From positions 1-64,000 of the forward strand of contig JBBQXK010000006.1 of assembly GCA_038209775.1 (NCBI GenBank): a stretch of DNA of 64,000 nt, written 5' to 3'. Position numbers and translations under genes: made by a program. The notes under the pieces are model-generated. The model was not told the DNA's origin. It made no database searches and saw only the letters and a list, made by a program, of their open reading frames with translations. Source of the DNA: JBBQXK01 sp038209775. Lineage in GTDB: Bacteria > Pseudomonadota > Alphaproteobacteria > Rhodobacterales > Rhodobacteraceae. Below are positions 25,763-35,008 of this stretch, piece after piece; within the stretch, counting starts at the first letter, position 1, and the number at the start of each line of letters is the position of its first letter.

Positions 25763-26608
25763 GTGATACGTTCGATTTTGGCGCGGGTGTTGCTGTGCGC
25801 GGGTTTGATCTTCCCCTGGCAGGTGTCCGCCGAAGGCAGGTTCCGTTCGCCGGACATTCTGGTTCTGGGCGATTCACAACTGAGCTTTGGTGCGGGGCAG
25901 GCGTTCGTCGATTTCTTTCGGCAGAACGCGGCGCAGTGCGGGCTGTCGCGGAAGATGTCGGTGGGCGTGATCGGCGTGCGGTCAAGTTCGCTTGCGGGGT
26001 TTACCGCGGCGTCAGGGCCGGCAAAGGGGCTGATCTGCGATGTCGACAAGACCTGGAAGGTGAACGCAGGCGTCTACGGCGTGCTGAAGGATGGCAAGAA
26101 CCCCTATCGCCAGATCGGTCAGGGCAAGGCCTATCAGTTCTGCCAGAAGGGCGTCACGCCGTTTCAGGCGATGTTCGCCAAGGGCTATTACATGCCGCAG
26201 CTTCTGGTGATGTTCTTTCTGGGCAATGCGACCGACCGCTGGGCCGACAGTCCTGCGGACGCGATGGAAGATGTCAGGCGCACGATGCGGGATGTGCCGG
26301 CTGACGTGCCGTGCATCTTCATGACCACGGCGCCGGCCTATGACCAGGCCACTGTCCGCACTCGGCTGAAGGCGCAGAAGAACATCGCGGCGGCGTTCAA
26401 GCAGAACGGCATGCGCTGTACGTTTGTTGAGGGCTATACGCCCGAGACGATTGCCGAAAACCGGGGAAACCCGGCCAATTTCCGGCGCAAGCCTTCGGGC
26501 AAGGTCAAGGACCCGTTCCACCCGACCGAAGCCGCCGCGCGGGCGTTCCTTGCGTTGCGCCGGGACGATTTGTGCCGCGCGATCAGCCGGCAGATGTCGC
26601 CCGGGTGA
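25763..26608 (+). CDS. Exported SGNH/GDSL-type hydrolase
   Basis: An exported protein of 281 residues with a signal peptide (MIRSILARVLLCAGLIFPWQVSA). Block I is ILVLGDSQLSFG with nucleophile S38. The Asn block is probably FFLGNATDRW. The C-terminal D-x-x-H block is KDPFHPTEAA. These fit the SGNH hydrolase family, which includes esterases and polysaccharide deacetylases. A GTG start is used, since the signal peptide begins there. Substrate unknown. It stands alone upstream of the YHS gene. Confidence 0.75.
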   Translation: MIRSILARVLLCAGLIFPWQVSAEGRFRSPDILVLGDSQLSFGAGQAFVDFFRQNAAQCGLSRKMSVGVIGVRSSSLAGFTAASGPAKGLICDVDKTWKVNAGVYGVLKDGKNPYRQIGQGKAYQFCQKGVTPFQAMFAKGYYMPQLLVMFFLGNATDRWADSPADAMEDVRRTMRDVPADVPCIFMTTAPAYDQATVRTRLKAQKNIAAAFKQNGMRCTFVEGYTPETIAENRGNPANFRRKPSGKVKDPFHPTEAAARAFLALRRDDLCRAISRQMSPG

Positions 26609-26723
26609 CGTCACCCGCAGCCGGTAGTGTTCACAAGGGCGCGACCGGCGGTGAAGGTGGGTAACCCGCCGGGGTGATGGCGCGAAAGGTCGGGCATGAA
26701 CGTCACAATCAGGAGAAGTCGTC

Positions 26724-27248
26724 ATGTTCGGGAAAACCATCGCTGCAACGGTTCTTGCAGTTGCCATTTCTGTATCGGCCAGCTTTGCGGGCGATCAGTA
26801 CGTGGACAAGACCGGCTTTGCCGCGTCGGGCTATGACGTGGTGTCCTATTTCGATCTGAAGCAGTCGGCGGTCGGCCAGCCGCAGTCGTCGCCGCTTGCC
26901 GGGAAGAAAAGCCTGACGGCCGAATACAACGGCGCGACCTTTGCCTTTGCGTCAAAGGCGAACCTTGACCGTTTCCAGGCCAACCCCGCCGGATTTGCGC
27001 CGCAGTACGACGGGCATTGCGCCTATGGCGTGGCCAAGGGTGGCAAGGTGCCGGGCAATCCGACGCTGTGGCGGATCGTGGATGGCAAGTTGTACCTCAA
27101 CATCAACAAGAATGTCGTGGGCTTCTGGGAAGAAGACATTCCCGGCAACCTGAAGCAGTCAAAGGCGAACTGGAAATCGCTTGATGCGAAACCCGCCTCG
27201 ACCGACAAGATCCCGAGCTTCAAGTCGGCGGCGCCTGTCGCCAACTGA
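26724..27248 (+). CDS. Exported YHS-domain protein
   Basis: A 174-residue protein with a signal peptide (TVLAVAISVSASFA). The YHS-like domain follows (SGYDVVSYFD, then YNGATFAFASKANLDRFQANPAGFAPQYDGHCAYGVAKG). YHS domains often accompany copper or other metal handling, and the single Cys in GHCAYG is a potential ligand. AGGAGAAG precedes the ATG. It has no clear operon partner and its function is not established. Confidence 0.85.
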   Translation: MFGKTIAATVLAVAISVSASFAGDQYVDKTGFAASGYDVVSYFDLKQSAVGQPQSSPLAGKKSLTAEYNGATFAFASKANLDRFQANPAGFAPQYDGHCAYGVAKGGKVPGNPTLWRIVDGKLYLNINKNVVGFWEEDIPGNLKQSKANWKSLDAKPASTDKIPSFKSAAPVAN

Positions 27249-27311
27249 TTGGCAAAGCCTGCACCCGGCGCTATGCGGGGCATTCGGGTGCGGGCGGCTG
27301 CGGAGTACGAG

Positions 27312-28919
27312 ATGACGGAATGGACGGGTGCCGACATTGTGGGCCAGGCACTGGCAGCGGCGGGGGCAACGCATGCCTTTGGCATTCCGGGCGGCGAGGT
27401 GCTGGCGCTGATGCAGGGGCTGGCGGGGGCGGGCCTGCGGTTCGTGCTGGTCAAGCACGAGAACAGCGGCGGCTTCATGGCCGAGGGGCTGTGGCACATG
27501 ACGGGGGCCCTGCCGGTGCTGGTGGCGACGCTGGGGCCGGGGGTGGCGAATGCGGTGAACGTGGTCGCGAACGCGATGCAGGACCGGGTTCCGCTGATCT
27601 TTCTGACCGGCTGCGTCGATGCGGCCGAGGAGGAAACCTATACCCATCAGGTGTTCGACCATCAGGCGATGCTGCGCCCGGTGGTCAAGGGCACGATCCG
27701 GCTGGCGGCGGGGGCGGTGGGTGCGGGGATTGCGCGGGCCGTGGCACTGGCCACCAGTGGCCAGCCCGGGCCGGTTCATGTGGATGTGCCCATCGGCGTG
27801 GCCGAGGGGTTGGCTGACGAGGCCGCGTTTGCGCCATATCCGGCCACGCTTGCGGGCCTGCCGCCCTTGTCGATGCTGGAGGCAGCGAAAGCCGTCCTGA
27901 CCGCCGCACGACGCCCGATTGCGGTTGCCGGGGTGGATGCGGTGAACGAAGGGGCGGGGCCTGCGATGGCCGCGTTCTGCCGGGCGCATGGCATTCCGCT
28001 GGTCACCACCTACAAGGGCAAGGGGTTGATGCCCGAGGATGATCCCCTGTGTCTGGGCGGGGCGGGGCTGTCGCCACGGGCCGACAAAGTGCTGCTGCCG
28101 CTGATCGCACAGGCGGATGTGGTGTTGCTGCTGGGGTATGATCCGATCGAGATGCGGATCGGCTGGCGGAATGTGTTCGAGCCGGGGCAGACGGTGATCG
28201 AGATCGCCGCCGTGCCCCGCACGCACGGGATGCACCGGGTGGACCTGCCCTTGTCGGGGGCGCTTGCGGGGACGCTTGCCGCCCTTGGCCATGCGGCACC
28301 GGACCGCTGGCCGGGGCAGGAGCCGGGGGCCGCCCGCGCCGCATTGGCCGATGCGTTCCGGGGGCCGGATCACTGGGGGCCGCATGCGGTGTTCCGTACC
28401 ATCCGGCAAGCGATGCCCGAGGGCACGGTTGTGACGGCGGATTCGGGCGCGCACCGGATTCTCGTCAGCCAGATGTGGCAATGTGAGGCACCCCGCCTGA
28501 TGCTGCAATCATCGGGCCTTTGCACGATGGCCTGTGCCGTGCCGCTGGCCGCCGGGGCGGCGTTGGGGCGGCCAGGCGTGCCGGTCGTGGCATTCGTCGG
28601 CGATGCGGGGCTGGAGATGGGGGCGGGCGAGTTGGCCACGCTGCGCGATCTCGGCGTGCCGGTCATCATCTGCGTACTGGTCGATGCCAGCCTGACGCTG
28701 ATCGAAATGAAACAGCGCGGCGGGCAGCGTCCGAACCTGGGCGTCGATTTCGGGGCCACCGATTTTCCCGCCGTAGCGCAGGCGTTTGGCGGGCATGGGG
28801 TGTGGGTTGATGATGAGGCGGGCCTTCAACGGGCACTGCATGCTGCATTGCAGCAGACCGACCGATTCACCCTGATCGCCGCCCGGATCGGGCGCCGGGC
28901 CTATGATGGGGCGTTCTGA
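27312..28919 (+). CDS. Thiamine pyrophosphate-dependent enzyme (acetolactate synthase-like)
   Basis: A 535-residue TPP enzyme with three domains. The N-terminal Pyr domain carries the catalytic glutamate in VLVKHENSGGFMAEG. A central domain follows, and the C-terminal PP domain has VAFVGDAGLEMGAGELATLRDLGVPVIICVLVDAS, which includes the GDG-type motif as GDA. It lies in the acetolactate synthase/benzoylformate decarboxylase/oxalyl-CoA decarboxylase superfamily. The usual GDG-N motif is altered (GDAG then D for N), so activity should be checked. Start chosen at 27312, with GGAG 8 bases upstream; in-frame ATG/TTG codons lie further upstream. Confidence 0.8.
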   Translation: MTEWTGADIVGQALAAAGATHAFGIPGGEVLALMQGLAGAGLRFVLVKHENSGGFMAEGLWHMTGALPVLVATLGPGVANAVNVVANAMQDRVPLIFLTGCVDAAEEETYTHQVFDHQAMLRPVVKGTIRLAAGAVGAGIARAVALATSGQPGPVHVDVPIGVAEGLADEAAFAPYPATLAGLPPLSMLEAAKAVLTAARRPIAVAGVDAVNEGAGPAMAAFCRAHGIPLVTTYKGKGLMPEDDPLCLGGAGLSPRADKVLLPLIAQADVVLLLGYDPIEMRIGWRNVFEPGQTVIEIAAVPRTHGMHRVDLPLSGALAGTLAALGHAAPDRWPGQEPGAARAALADAFRGPDHWGPHAVFRTIRQAMPEGTVVTADSGAHRILVSQMWQCEAPRLMLQSSGLCTMACAVPLAAGAALGRPGVPVVAFVGDAGLEMGAGELATLRDLGVPVIICVLVDASLTLIEMKQRGGQRPNLGVDFGATDFPAVAQAFGGHGVWVDDEAGLQRALHAALQQTDRFTLIAARIGRRAYDGAF

Positions 28920-29178
28920 CAGCAAAGTGACCGATTCGCGGGCGCTTGGCGGATTCGTGCCGAGCAGGCAGAATGCTGCACCTGCAGCGTTGCGGGCATG
29001 AAAACAAGGCGTTTGCGCGCGGGACGCCCTGAATTCTTTCAAACCTCTCACAAGAGGGTGAATTTTGACAATTTACTGCGGCATGCTGTAACGCGCAGGG
29101 GAAGTTGCACGAACCAGTGAGGCAAGCGGGTCGCCCCGCACGAACGCCCCTTGCCCCCGTGCTGGAAAGGACCTGCCG
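28920..29178. other. Intergenic region upstream of TTC38-like gene
   Basis: About 260 bases without a gene. It is locally AT-richer near 29030-29090, with TTGACA at 29065-29070 as a possible -35 element. A small CCTCT/AGAGG hairpin lies at 29044-29057. Confidence 0.35.
29065..29093 (+). promoter_or_regulatory. Possible promoter
   Basis: A consensus TTGACA at 29065-29070 is followed about 16-17 bases later by TGTAAC/GTAACG, a weak -10. It lies about 90 bases upstream of the TTC38-like gene. Weak evidence. Confidence 0.25.
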
Positions 29179-30516
29179 ATGCCGCTGCCCGAAGACCTGA
29201 GCGGGATGCCCACGTCGCTGCCCGCCGCCTTGATCGGTGACTGGAACAGGGTGATCCTTGGCATCCTGTCGCATGCGGCGTCGACCGGGCCTGCGCTGAA
29301 CGGTGTGCTGGCCGGCGCGCCGGATTTCGCGCTGGGGCAGGCGATCCGGGGGCTGTCTTGCTTGCTGCTCGGGCGGGCGGAAATGGTGTCGGTCGCGCGT
29401 GAGGCGCTGGCGGCGGCTGAGGCATCGCAACCGGGAACGCCGCGTGAGGTGGCCTTTGTGCGGGCGCTGGCCGATTGGCTGGACGGCAGCCCGACGCGGG
29501 CCGTGGCGCAGGTGCAGGCGGTGCTGGCCGACCATCCGCGCGATGCGCTGGCGATGAAGCTGGTGCAGGGCATCCAGTTCGTGATGGGCCGCCCGGTCGA
29601 GATGCGCCGGTCGGTCGAGGGGGTGATGGCCGCATGGGACGACCACCCGGCGCGCGGGTACTTGATGGGCTGTCACGCCTTCACGCTGGAGGAGACCGGC
29701 GAATATGTGGCCGCCGAACGGATCGGGCGGATGGGGGTGGCACTGGCCCCCGATGACGCCTGGGGTCTGCATGCGGTGGCGCATGTGCATGACATGACCG
29801 GGCAGGCGCGCGTGGGTCTTGACTGGTTGTCGGGGCGCGAGGCGTCATGGGCGCATTGCAACAACTTTCGCTTTCACGTCTGGTGGCACCGGGCGCTGAT
29901 GCATCTGGACCTGCAGGAGTTTGATGCGGCGCTGGCGCTGTATGACGCCGATATCCGCGCCGAGCGGACCGACGATTACCGCGATGTGGCGAATGCCGCA
30001 TCGCTGTTGTCGCGGCTGGAACTGGAAGGCGTCGATGTGGGCGCGCGGTGGGACGAGCTGGCAGATCTGTCGGAGCGGCGCGCGACGGACGGGTGTCTGG
30101 CGTTTGCCGACCTGCATTACCTTCTGGCGCTGTGCGGCGGCGGGCGGGATGCGGCGGCGGCGGGGCTGATTGCGCGGATGGCGCAGGCCAAGGGCGAGAC
30201 GGCCGAGGCCCGGCGGATCATCGCGCATCCCGGCCTGCATCTGGCCAAGGGTATTCAGGCGTTTGCGCAGGGCGAGTATTCTGTCGCGTGGCTGCATCTG
30301 CGCGAAGGGCGCGGCGACAGCCAGCAGATCGGCGGCAGCCATGCGCAGCGCGACATCTTTGCCCGCATCACCATCGAGGCGGCGCTGCGCGGCGGCTATA
30401 TGGACGCCGCCGAGGGACTTTTGCGCGACCGCACCCGGCAGCGCGCCAACATCGCCGACGGCTATGCCGCGCGGCGGCTTGACCTGATCCACGCGGCGCG
30501 CAGCCGCGCCGTCTGA
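29179..30516 (+). CDS. TTC38-like tetratricopeptide repeat protein
   Basis: A 445-residue soluble all-helical protein with no signal peptide. The pattern (residues about 60-260 with VAFVRALADWLDGSPTRAV, MRRSVEGVMAAWDDHPARGYLMGCHAFTLEETGEY, WGLHAVAHVHDMTGQ, and NNFRFHVWWHRALMHLDLQEFDAAL) is that of the TTC38 family found in bacteria and animals. TTC38 homologues have no defined biochemical role. It ends 21 bp before opgC and may be co-transcribed with it. A role in glucan synthesis is not indicated by sequence. Confidence 0.8.
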   Translation: MPLPEDLSGMPTSLPAALIGDWNRVILGILSHAASTGPALNGVLAGAPDFALGQAIRGLSCLLLGRAEMVSVAREALAAAEASQPGTPREVAFVRALADWLDGSPTRAVAQVQAVLADHPRDALAMKLVQGIQFVMGRPVEMRRSVEGVMAAWDDHPARGYLMGCHAFTLEETGEYVAAERIGRMGVALAPDDAWGLHAVAHVHDMTGQARVGLDWLSGREASWAHCNNFRFHVWWHRALMHLDLQEFDAALALYDADIRAERTDDYRDVANAASLLSRLELEGVDVGARWDELADLSERRATDGCLAFADLHYLLALCGGGRDAAAAGLIARMAQAKGETAEARRIIAHPGLHLAKGIQAFAQGEYSVAWLHLREGRGDSQQIGGSHAQRDIFARITIEAALRGGYMDAAEGLLRDRTRQRANIADGYAARRLDLIHAARSRAV

Positions 30517-30537
30517 CCTGACCGGAAGCCTTTTTGA

Positions 30538-31728
30538 ATGTCCGCGACCCCGGCCCCCCGCATCCGTGATCCCCGGCTGGATTTCTTCCGGGGCGTCGGC
30601 ATGTTCATCATCCTGATCGCGCATATCACCAACAACCCCTGGACGCTGTACATTCCCGCGCGCTTTGGCTTTTCCGACGCGACCGAGATGTTTGTGTTCT
30701 GTTCAGGCATGGCGTCGGCCATCGCGTTTGGTGCGGTGTTCGCGCGCGCGGGGTTCTTGTGGGGCACGGTCCGCATTCTGCACCGCGTCTGGCAGGTCTA
30801 TTGGGTGCATGTGGGCGTGTTCCTGACTACCCTGGCGCTGATGCTGGCGCTGAACGCGTCGGGCGTGTTCGCGCGCGACGAGGTCGGGGCGCTGAACCTG
30901 TATCCGTTCCTGAGCGACGGCGGCGCGAATGTGATCGGGTTGCTGACGCTGACCTATGTGCCGAATTACTTTGACATCCTGCCGATGTATCTGGTGATCC
31001 TGGCGATGATCCCGGTGATGATGGCGCTGTCGAAGGTTGACCCCCGCCTGCCGCTGATCGTCAGCGTGGGCCTGTGGGTGGCGGCCAGCTTCGGCGGGCT
31101 GAACCTGCCTGCGGAATGGTGGTTCGATCCTGCCTCGGCGCGGAAATGGTACTTTGACCCCTTTGCCTGGCAACTGGTGTTCTTTACCGGCTTTGCGCTG
31201 ATGGCGGGCTGGCTGCCCGCCCCGCCGGTGCGGCGCTGGCTGGTGTGGCTGGCGGTGGCGGTGGTGGTGCTGTCGTTGCCCTTTGCATGGTACAAGGTGA
31301 TCAACGCGGTGCCGTTCGTGCAGGAATGGCGGCGCGAATGGGCGGTGCTGTTCGACAAGTCGGGGTTCGGCATCCTGCGCTATGTCCACTTTCTGGCACT
31401 GGCCTATCTGGCCTGGGTCGCGGTCGGCCCCGGCGGGCAGCGGCTGACCGGGGGGCCGGTATGGACGGGGGTGGTGCGGCTGATCTCGGGCGTGGGGCAG
31501 CAGTCGCTGGCGGTGTTCGCGACGTCGATGGTGCTGGCGCGGGTGCTGGGGGCGGTGCTGAACCTGGGCGGATCGGGGCCGCTGGTCACGCTGGCGGTGA
31601 ATGCGGCCGGTTTTGCCGCGATCATTGGCGTGGCCGCGCTGATGCGGATGATCAAGCGCCAGCCGTGGAATGCGCCCCGCCCGGCCCCCCGTGTGGCCGA
31701 AGTGGTCCCCGAGGGGGTGCGGACATGA
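30538..31728 (+). CDS. opgC: OpgC-type acyltransferase for periplasmic glucans
   Basis: Polytopic inner-membrane protein of 396 residues with about ten hydrophobic segments. The start, RDPRLDFFRGVGMFIILIAHI, is the OpgC/acyltransferase-3-like motif with catalytic His in the first segment. It transfers substituents (succinyl in Rhodobacter) to osmoregulated periplasmic glucans. It overlaps opgG by ATGA. The assignment is supported by both sequence and the neighbouring opgG-opgH. Confidence 0.9.
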   Translation: MSATPAPRIRDPRLDFFRGVGMFIILIAHITNNPWTLYIPARFGFSDATEMFVFCSGMASAIAFGAVFARAGFLWGTVRILHRVWQVYWVHVGVFLTTLALMLALNASGVFARDEVGALNLYPFLSDGGANVIGLLTLTYVPNYFDILPMYLVILAMIPVMMALSKVDPRLPLIVSVGLWVAASFGGLNLPAEWWFDPASARKWYFDPFAWQLVFFTGFALMAGWLPAPPVRRWLVWLAVAVVVLSLPFAWYKVINAVPFVQEWRREWAVLFDKSGFGILRYVHFLALAYLAWVAVGPGGQRLTGGPVWTGVVRLISGVGQQSLAVFATSMVLARVLGAVLNLGGSGPLVTLAVNAAGFAAIIGVAALMRMIKRQPWNAPRPAPRVAEVVPEGVRT

Positions 31729-33260
31729 CCGGTCTTACACGCCGCACAGCGCTGTCACTGGTGCCGGGGTTGGCGGCCATGGGCCTGCTGCCCGCCGGCG
31801 CGACCGAGAGTTTCGGGATGACGCTGGAACCCGGGGTGCCCTTCGATTCCGCGATGGTGGCCGATTTTGCGCGCGGCCTTGCCGCCGCCCCCTACGCCCC
31901 GTCGCCGCTGGTGTCCGAGGGTTGGCGGGCGCTGTCCTATGACCAGTACCGCAAGATCTGGTTCGACACCCGCCACACCCTGTATCGCGGCACCGGCAGT
32001 GCCGTACAGGCCGAGTTCTCTCCGGCGGGGCTGTTCTTTACCTCAAAAATCGCGATCAACGCGGTAACCGGCGGCGTGTCGCACCCCATCCGGTTTGAGC
32101 GGCGGGTGTTCGATACGACCGACCGCTTTCCCGACCTGCCCGACGACGGTACCGGCTTTGCTGGCTTCCGGCTGTTGGGTGAACTGGTGGCGGAGGGGCG
32201 GTTTCAGGAATACGCGTCGTTCCTTGGGGCCAGCTATTTCCGTGCCATCGCACGCGATCTGGCTTACGGAATCTCGGCCCGGGGGCTGGCGATCGACACG
32301 GCGTCAGACGTGCCCGAAGAGTTCCCCCTGTTCCGCGAATTCTGGATCGAAGAGGCGGCTCCGGGGGCGGATACGGCCACCATCCATGCGCTGATGGACA
32401 GCCCGTCGGTTGCAGGGGCATACCGGTTTGTGATCGCACCCGGTGCCAGTACGGTGATGGACATCGAGGCGCGCCTTTATCCCCGGCGTGAACTTGCGGG
32501 TGCAGGGATTGCGCCCGGCACGTCGATGTTCCTGTTCAATGACCTGAACCGCGCCGGCCACGATGATTTCCGCGAGGCGGTGCATGACAGCGACGGCCTC
32601 TTGATGCGCAATGGCGCGGGTGAGGTGCTGTGGCGGCCACTGAAGAACCCCAAGACATTGGAACTGAGCGCCTTTGGAGACACCAACCCGCGCGGCTTTG
32701 GCCTTATGCAGCGGGCGCGGGGGGGGGAGGCGGATACCGATCTGGTGGCGCACTACGAGCGCCGTCCGTCGCTGTGGGTGGAACCCGTGGGCGACTGGGG
32801 GCCGGGGCAGGTGGTTCTGGTCGAGATTCCGACCGATCTTGAGACGAACGACAACATCGTGATGTTCTGGCATCCGGCCCAGCCGTTGGTGGCGGGTCAG
32901 GAGCACCGGTTTGCCTACCGGCTGCACTGGTGCGATCTGGCCCCCGCCGAGGGTGGCCTTGCCCGTATCATCGCCACCCGCAGCGGCGCGCGGGTGTTTG
33001 AAGAGGGGCGCATCTTTACCATCGATTTTGCCCCGCATCCCGCACTTGGTGATGATCCCGAGGGGATCGTGACCCGAGTGACGGCCAGTGCGGGTGAATT
33101 GTCGCCGCCCCTGTTGCAGGTGAACCCCGCGACGGGCGGCATGCGTCTGGATCTGACATTGCGCCCGCCCGAGGCGGGTGCGGTTGAACTTCGGGCCGAG
33201 TTGTGGCGTGCGGGCAGCCGGATATCGGAAGTGTGGCTATACCGGTGGACCGGCGCATGA
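31725..33260 (+). CDS. opgG: Periplasmic glucan biosynthesis protein OpgG/OpgD family
   Basis: Periplasmic protein of 511 residues with a probable Tat signal (TRRTALSLVPGLAAMGLLPAGA, twin arginine). Family motifs include YDQYRKIWFD, FREFWIEE and FNDLNRAGHDDFREAVHDSDGLLM, then ETNDNIVMFWHP and HRFAYRLHWCD. These proteins shape the beta-glucan backbone made by OpgH. The Tat-type leader resembles OpgD, so the G/D assignment is uncertain. The start overlaps the opgC stop and the stop overlaps the opgH start. Confidence 0.9.
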   Translation: MTGLTRRTALSLVPGLAAMGLLPAGATESFGMTLEPGVPFDSAMVADFARGLAAAPYAPSPLVSEGWRALSYDQYRKIWFDTRHTLYRGTGSAVQAEFSPAGLFFTSKIAINAVTGGVSHPIRFERRVFDTTDRFPDLPDDGTGFAGFRLLGELVAEGRFQEYASFLGASYFRAIARDLAYGISARGLAIDTASDVPEEFPLFREFWIEEAAPGADTATIHALMDSPSVAGAYRFVIAPGASTVMDIEARLYPRRELAGAGIAPGTSMFLFNDLNRAGHDDFREAVHDSDGLLMRNGAGEVLWRPLKNPKTLELSAFGDTNPRGFGLMQRARGGEADTDLVAHYERRPSLWVEPVGDWGPGQVVLVEIPTDLETNDNIVMFWHPAQPLVAGQEHRFAYRLHWCDLAPAEGGLARIIATRSGARVFEEGRIFTIDFAPHPALGDDPEGIVTRVTASAGELSPPLLQVNPATGGMRLDLTLRPPEAGAVELRAELWRAGSRISEVWLYRWTGA

Positions 33261-35008
33261 CCTTTGCCCGCCACATCGCCCCCGGGATTCAGGCCGAGGT
33301 CGCAGTGCCGCTGTCGGTGCCGCTGGCGATGCCGGATCAGGTGTTTGACCGCCCGTTCCGCGACCGCAGCGCACCCGGTGTGGCGGCAGTGAAGGGCGTG
33401 GTTCGGGCAAGGGTGCTGGCACTGGGGTTGCCCGTGGTGTTCTGCCTGTGGATCGGGGTGCAGTCGCTGGTGTGGTTCGGTCTGGACGGGCGGATCACGG
33501 CGGTCGAATGGATGCTGGCCATCGGCACGGCGTTCGCATGTTACTGGATGGCGGTGTCGGTGGTGACGGCGCTGTTGGGCCTGTTCCGCCGACCCACCGC
33601 AGCACCGCACCCGTTCGGGCGGCAGGCCGCGTTGCGCGTGGCCGTTCTGTTGCCGATGTACGGCGAGGACGCACAGGCGACCATCGGCATTGCCGCCGCC
33701 ATGCTGGCGTCGTTGCCGGGGCGCGACCATGCGCACCGCTTCAGCCTGCATGTGCTGTCGGACAGCCGCGATGCAGTGGCCCGTGCCGATGAGCGCGCCG
33801 TTCTGGCCGATCTGCGCATGCGCCATCCCCGCCTGTCGCTGCACCTGCGCCAGCGGCGCGAGAATACCGATTACAAATCCGGCAACATCCGCGAATGGAT
33901 TGCCACCGAGGGCGGGGCTTACGATGCCGCCCTTGTGCTGGACGCCGACAGCGTGATGGGGCGCAGCGCCGTGCTGCGGCTGGTGCATGCGCTGGCGACC
34001 GAGCCGGGCGTGGCACTGGTGCAGACGCAGCCGCTGGTGATGCCCGGGGTGACGTTGTGGCAGCGGATGCAATCGTTCGCCAGCCATGTCTATGGTGCGA
34101 ACCTGGGGCGCGGTGTGGCGGCATGGGCAGGGACCGAGGGCAACTTTCTGGGCCACAACGCCATTCTGCGCATCCGCGCCTTTGCCGCGTCGGCGGGGTT
34201 GCCGCATCTGCCGGGGCCAAGGCCACTGGGCGGCGTGATCCTGAGCCATGATTTCGTCGAGGCGGCGCTGCTGCGCCGTGCCGGCTGGGGCGTGCGGATG
34301 CTGCCCGAGGCGTCGGACAGCCATGAGGGCACGCCCGAGACGCTGCCGGGATATCTGCGCCGCGACCGCCGCTGGTGTCAGGGCAACATGCAGCACCTGC
34401 GGTTGCTGACAATGCCCGGACTGCATCCGATGTCGCGGTTCCATCTGTTGCAGGGTGCTGTGGCCTATCTGTCGTCGGTGTGGTGGCTGTGCCTTCTGGT
34501 GCTGTGGGCGGCACTGGCCCAGACCGCCACCGGGCCTGCGACGGCCACGGGCCCGCTGGTTGGCCAGTTTGCGATGACGCTGATCGTGGCGGGGCTGTTG
34601 ATCGGGCCGAAACTGGTGGGGATCGTGGCCTGGCTGCGCGACCGGCCGCCGGCGGGCGGCAGGCGTGCGGCCTTTGTGGTGACGATGCTGGCCGAGTTCG
34701 TGTTCTCGGTTCTGCTGGCGCCGGCGATGATGCTGCATCAGGTGCGGGCAGTGGTGACGACATTGCTGGGGGTTGACGGTGGCTGGGCGCCACACCTTGC
34801 GGGCCGCGTGACGCTGCGGCGGCTGGCGCGGTTCCATGCGGTCGAAATGGCGTTGGGGGTGCTGCTGTCGGGCCTTGTGGCGGCGGGGCTGCTGACGCTG
34901 TGGGTGCTGCCGGTGGCGCTGTGTCTGGTGCTGACGCTGCCGGTGTCGTGGCTGATGGCGCAGGATGTGAGCCGCTGGCGGCTGTTGGCCGCGCCCGCGG
35001 CCAGATGA
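33257..35008 (+). CDS. opgH: Glucan glucosyltransferase OpgH
   Basis: Membrane GT2-type glucosyltransferase, 583 residues, shorter than E. coli OpgH (about 850) because the long cytoplasmic N terminus is missing, as in related alphaproteobacteria. The catalytic domain shows LLPMYGEDAQ, DAALVLDADSVMG (DxD), GTEGNFLGHNAILR, SHDFVEAALLRRAGWGV (catalytic ED-like) and the product-channel motif RRDRRWCQGN. Transmembrane segments flank it on both sides. It synthesises the linear beta-glucan backbone from UDP-glucose. Coupled by ATGA on both sides. Confidence 0.92.
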   Translation: MTFARHIAPGIQAEVAVPLSVPLAMPDQVFDRPFRDRSAPGVAAVKGVVRARVLALGLPVVFCLWIGVQSLVWFGLDGRITAVEWMLAIGTAFACYWMAVSVVTALLGLFRRPTAAPHPFGRQAALRVAVLLPMYGEDAQATIGIAAAMLASLPGRDHAHRFSLHVLSDSRDAVARADERAVLADLRMRHPRLSLHLRQRRENTDYKSGNIREWIATEGGAYDAALVLDADSVMGRSAVLRLVHALATEPGVALVQTQPLVMPGVTLWQRMQSFASHVYGANLGRGVAAWAGTEGNFLGHNAILRIRAFAASAGLPHLPGPRPLGGVILSHDFVEAALLRRAGWGVRMLPEASDSHEGTPETLPGYLRRDRRWCQGNMQHLRLLTMPGLHPMSRFHLLQGAVAYLSSVWWLCLLVLWAALAQTATGPATATGPLVGQFAMTLIVAGLLIGPKLVGIVAWLRDRPPAGGRRAAFVVTMLAEFVFSVLLAPAMMLHQVRAVVTTLLGVDGGWAPHLAGRVTLRRLARFHAVEMALGVLLSGLVAAGLLTLWVLPVALCLVLTLPVSWLMAQDVSRWRLLAAPAAR

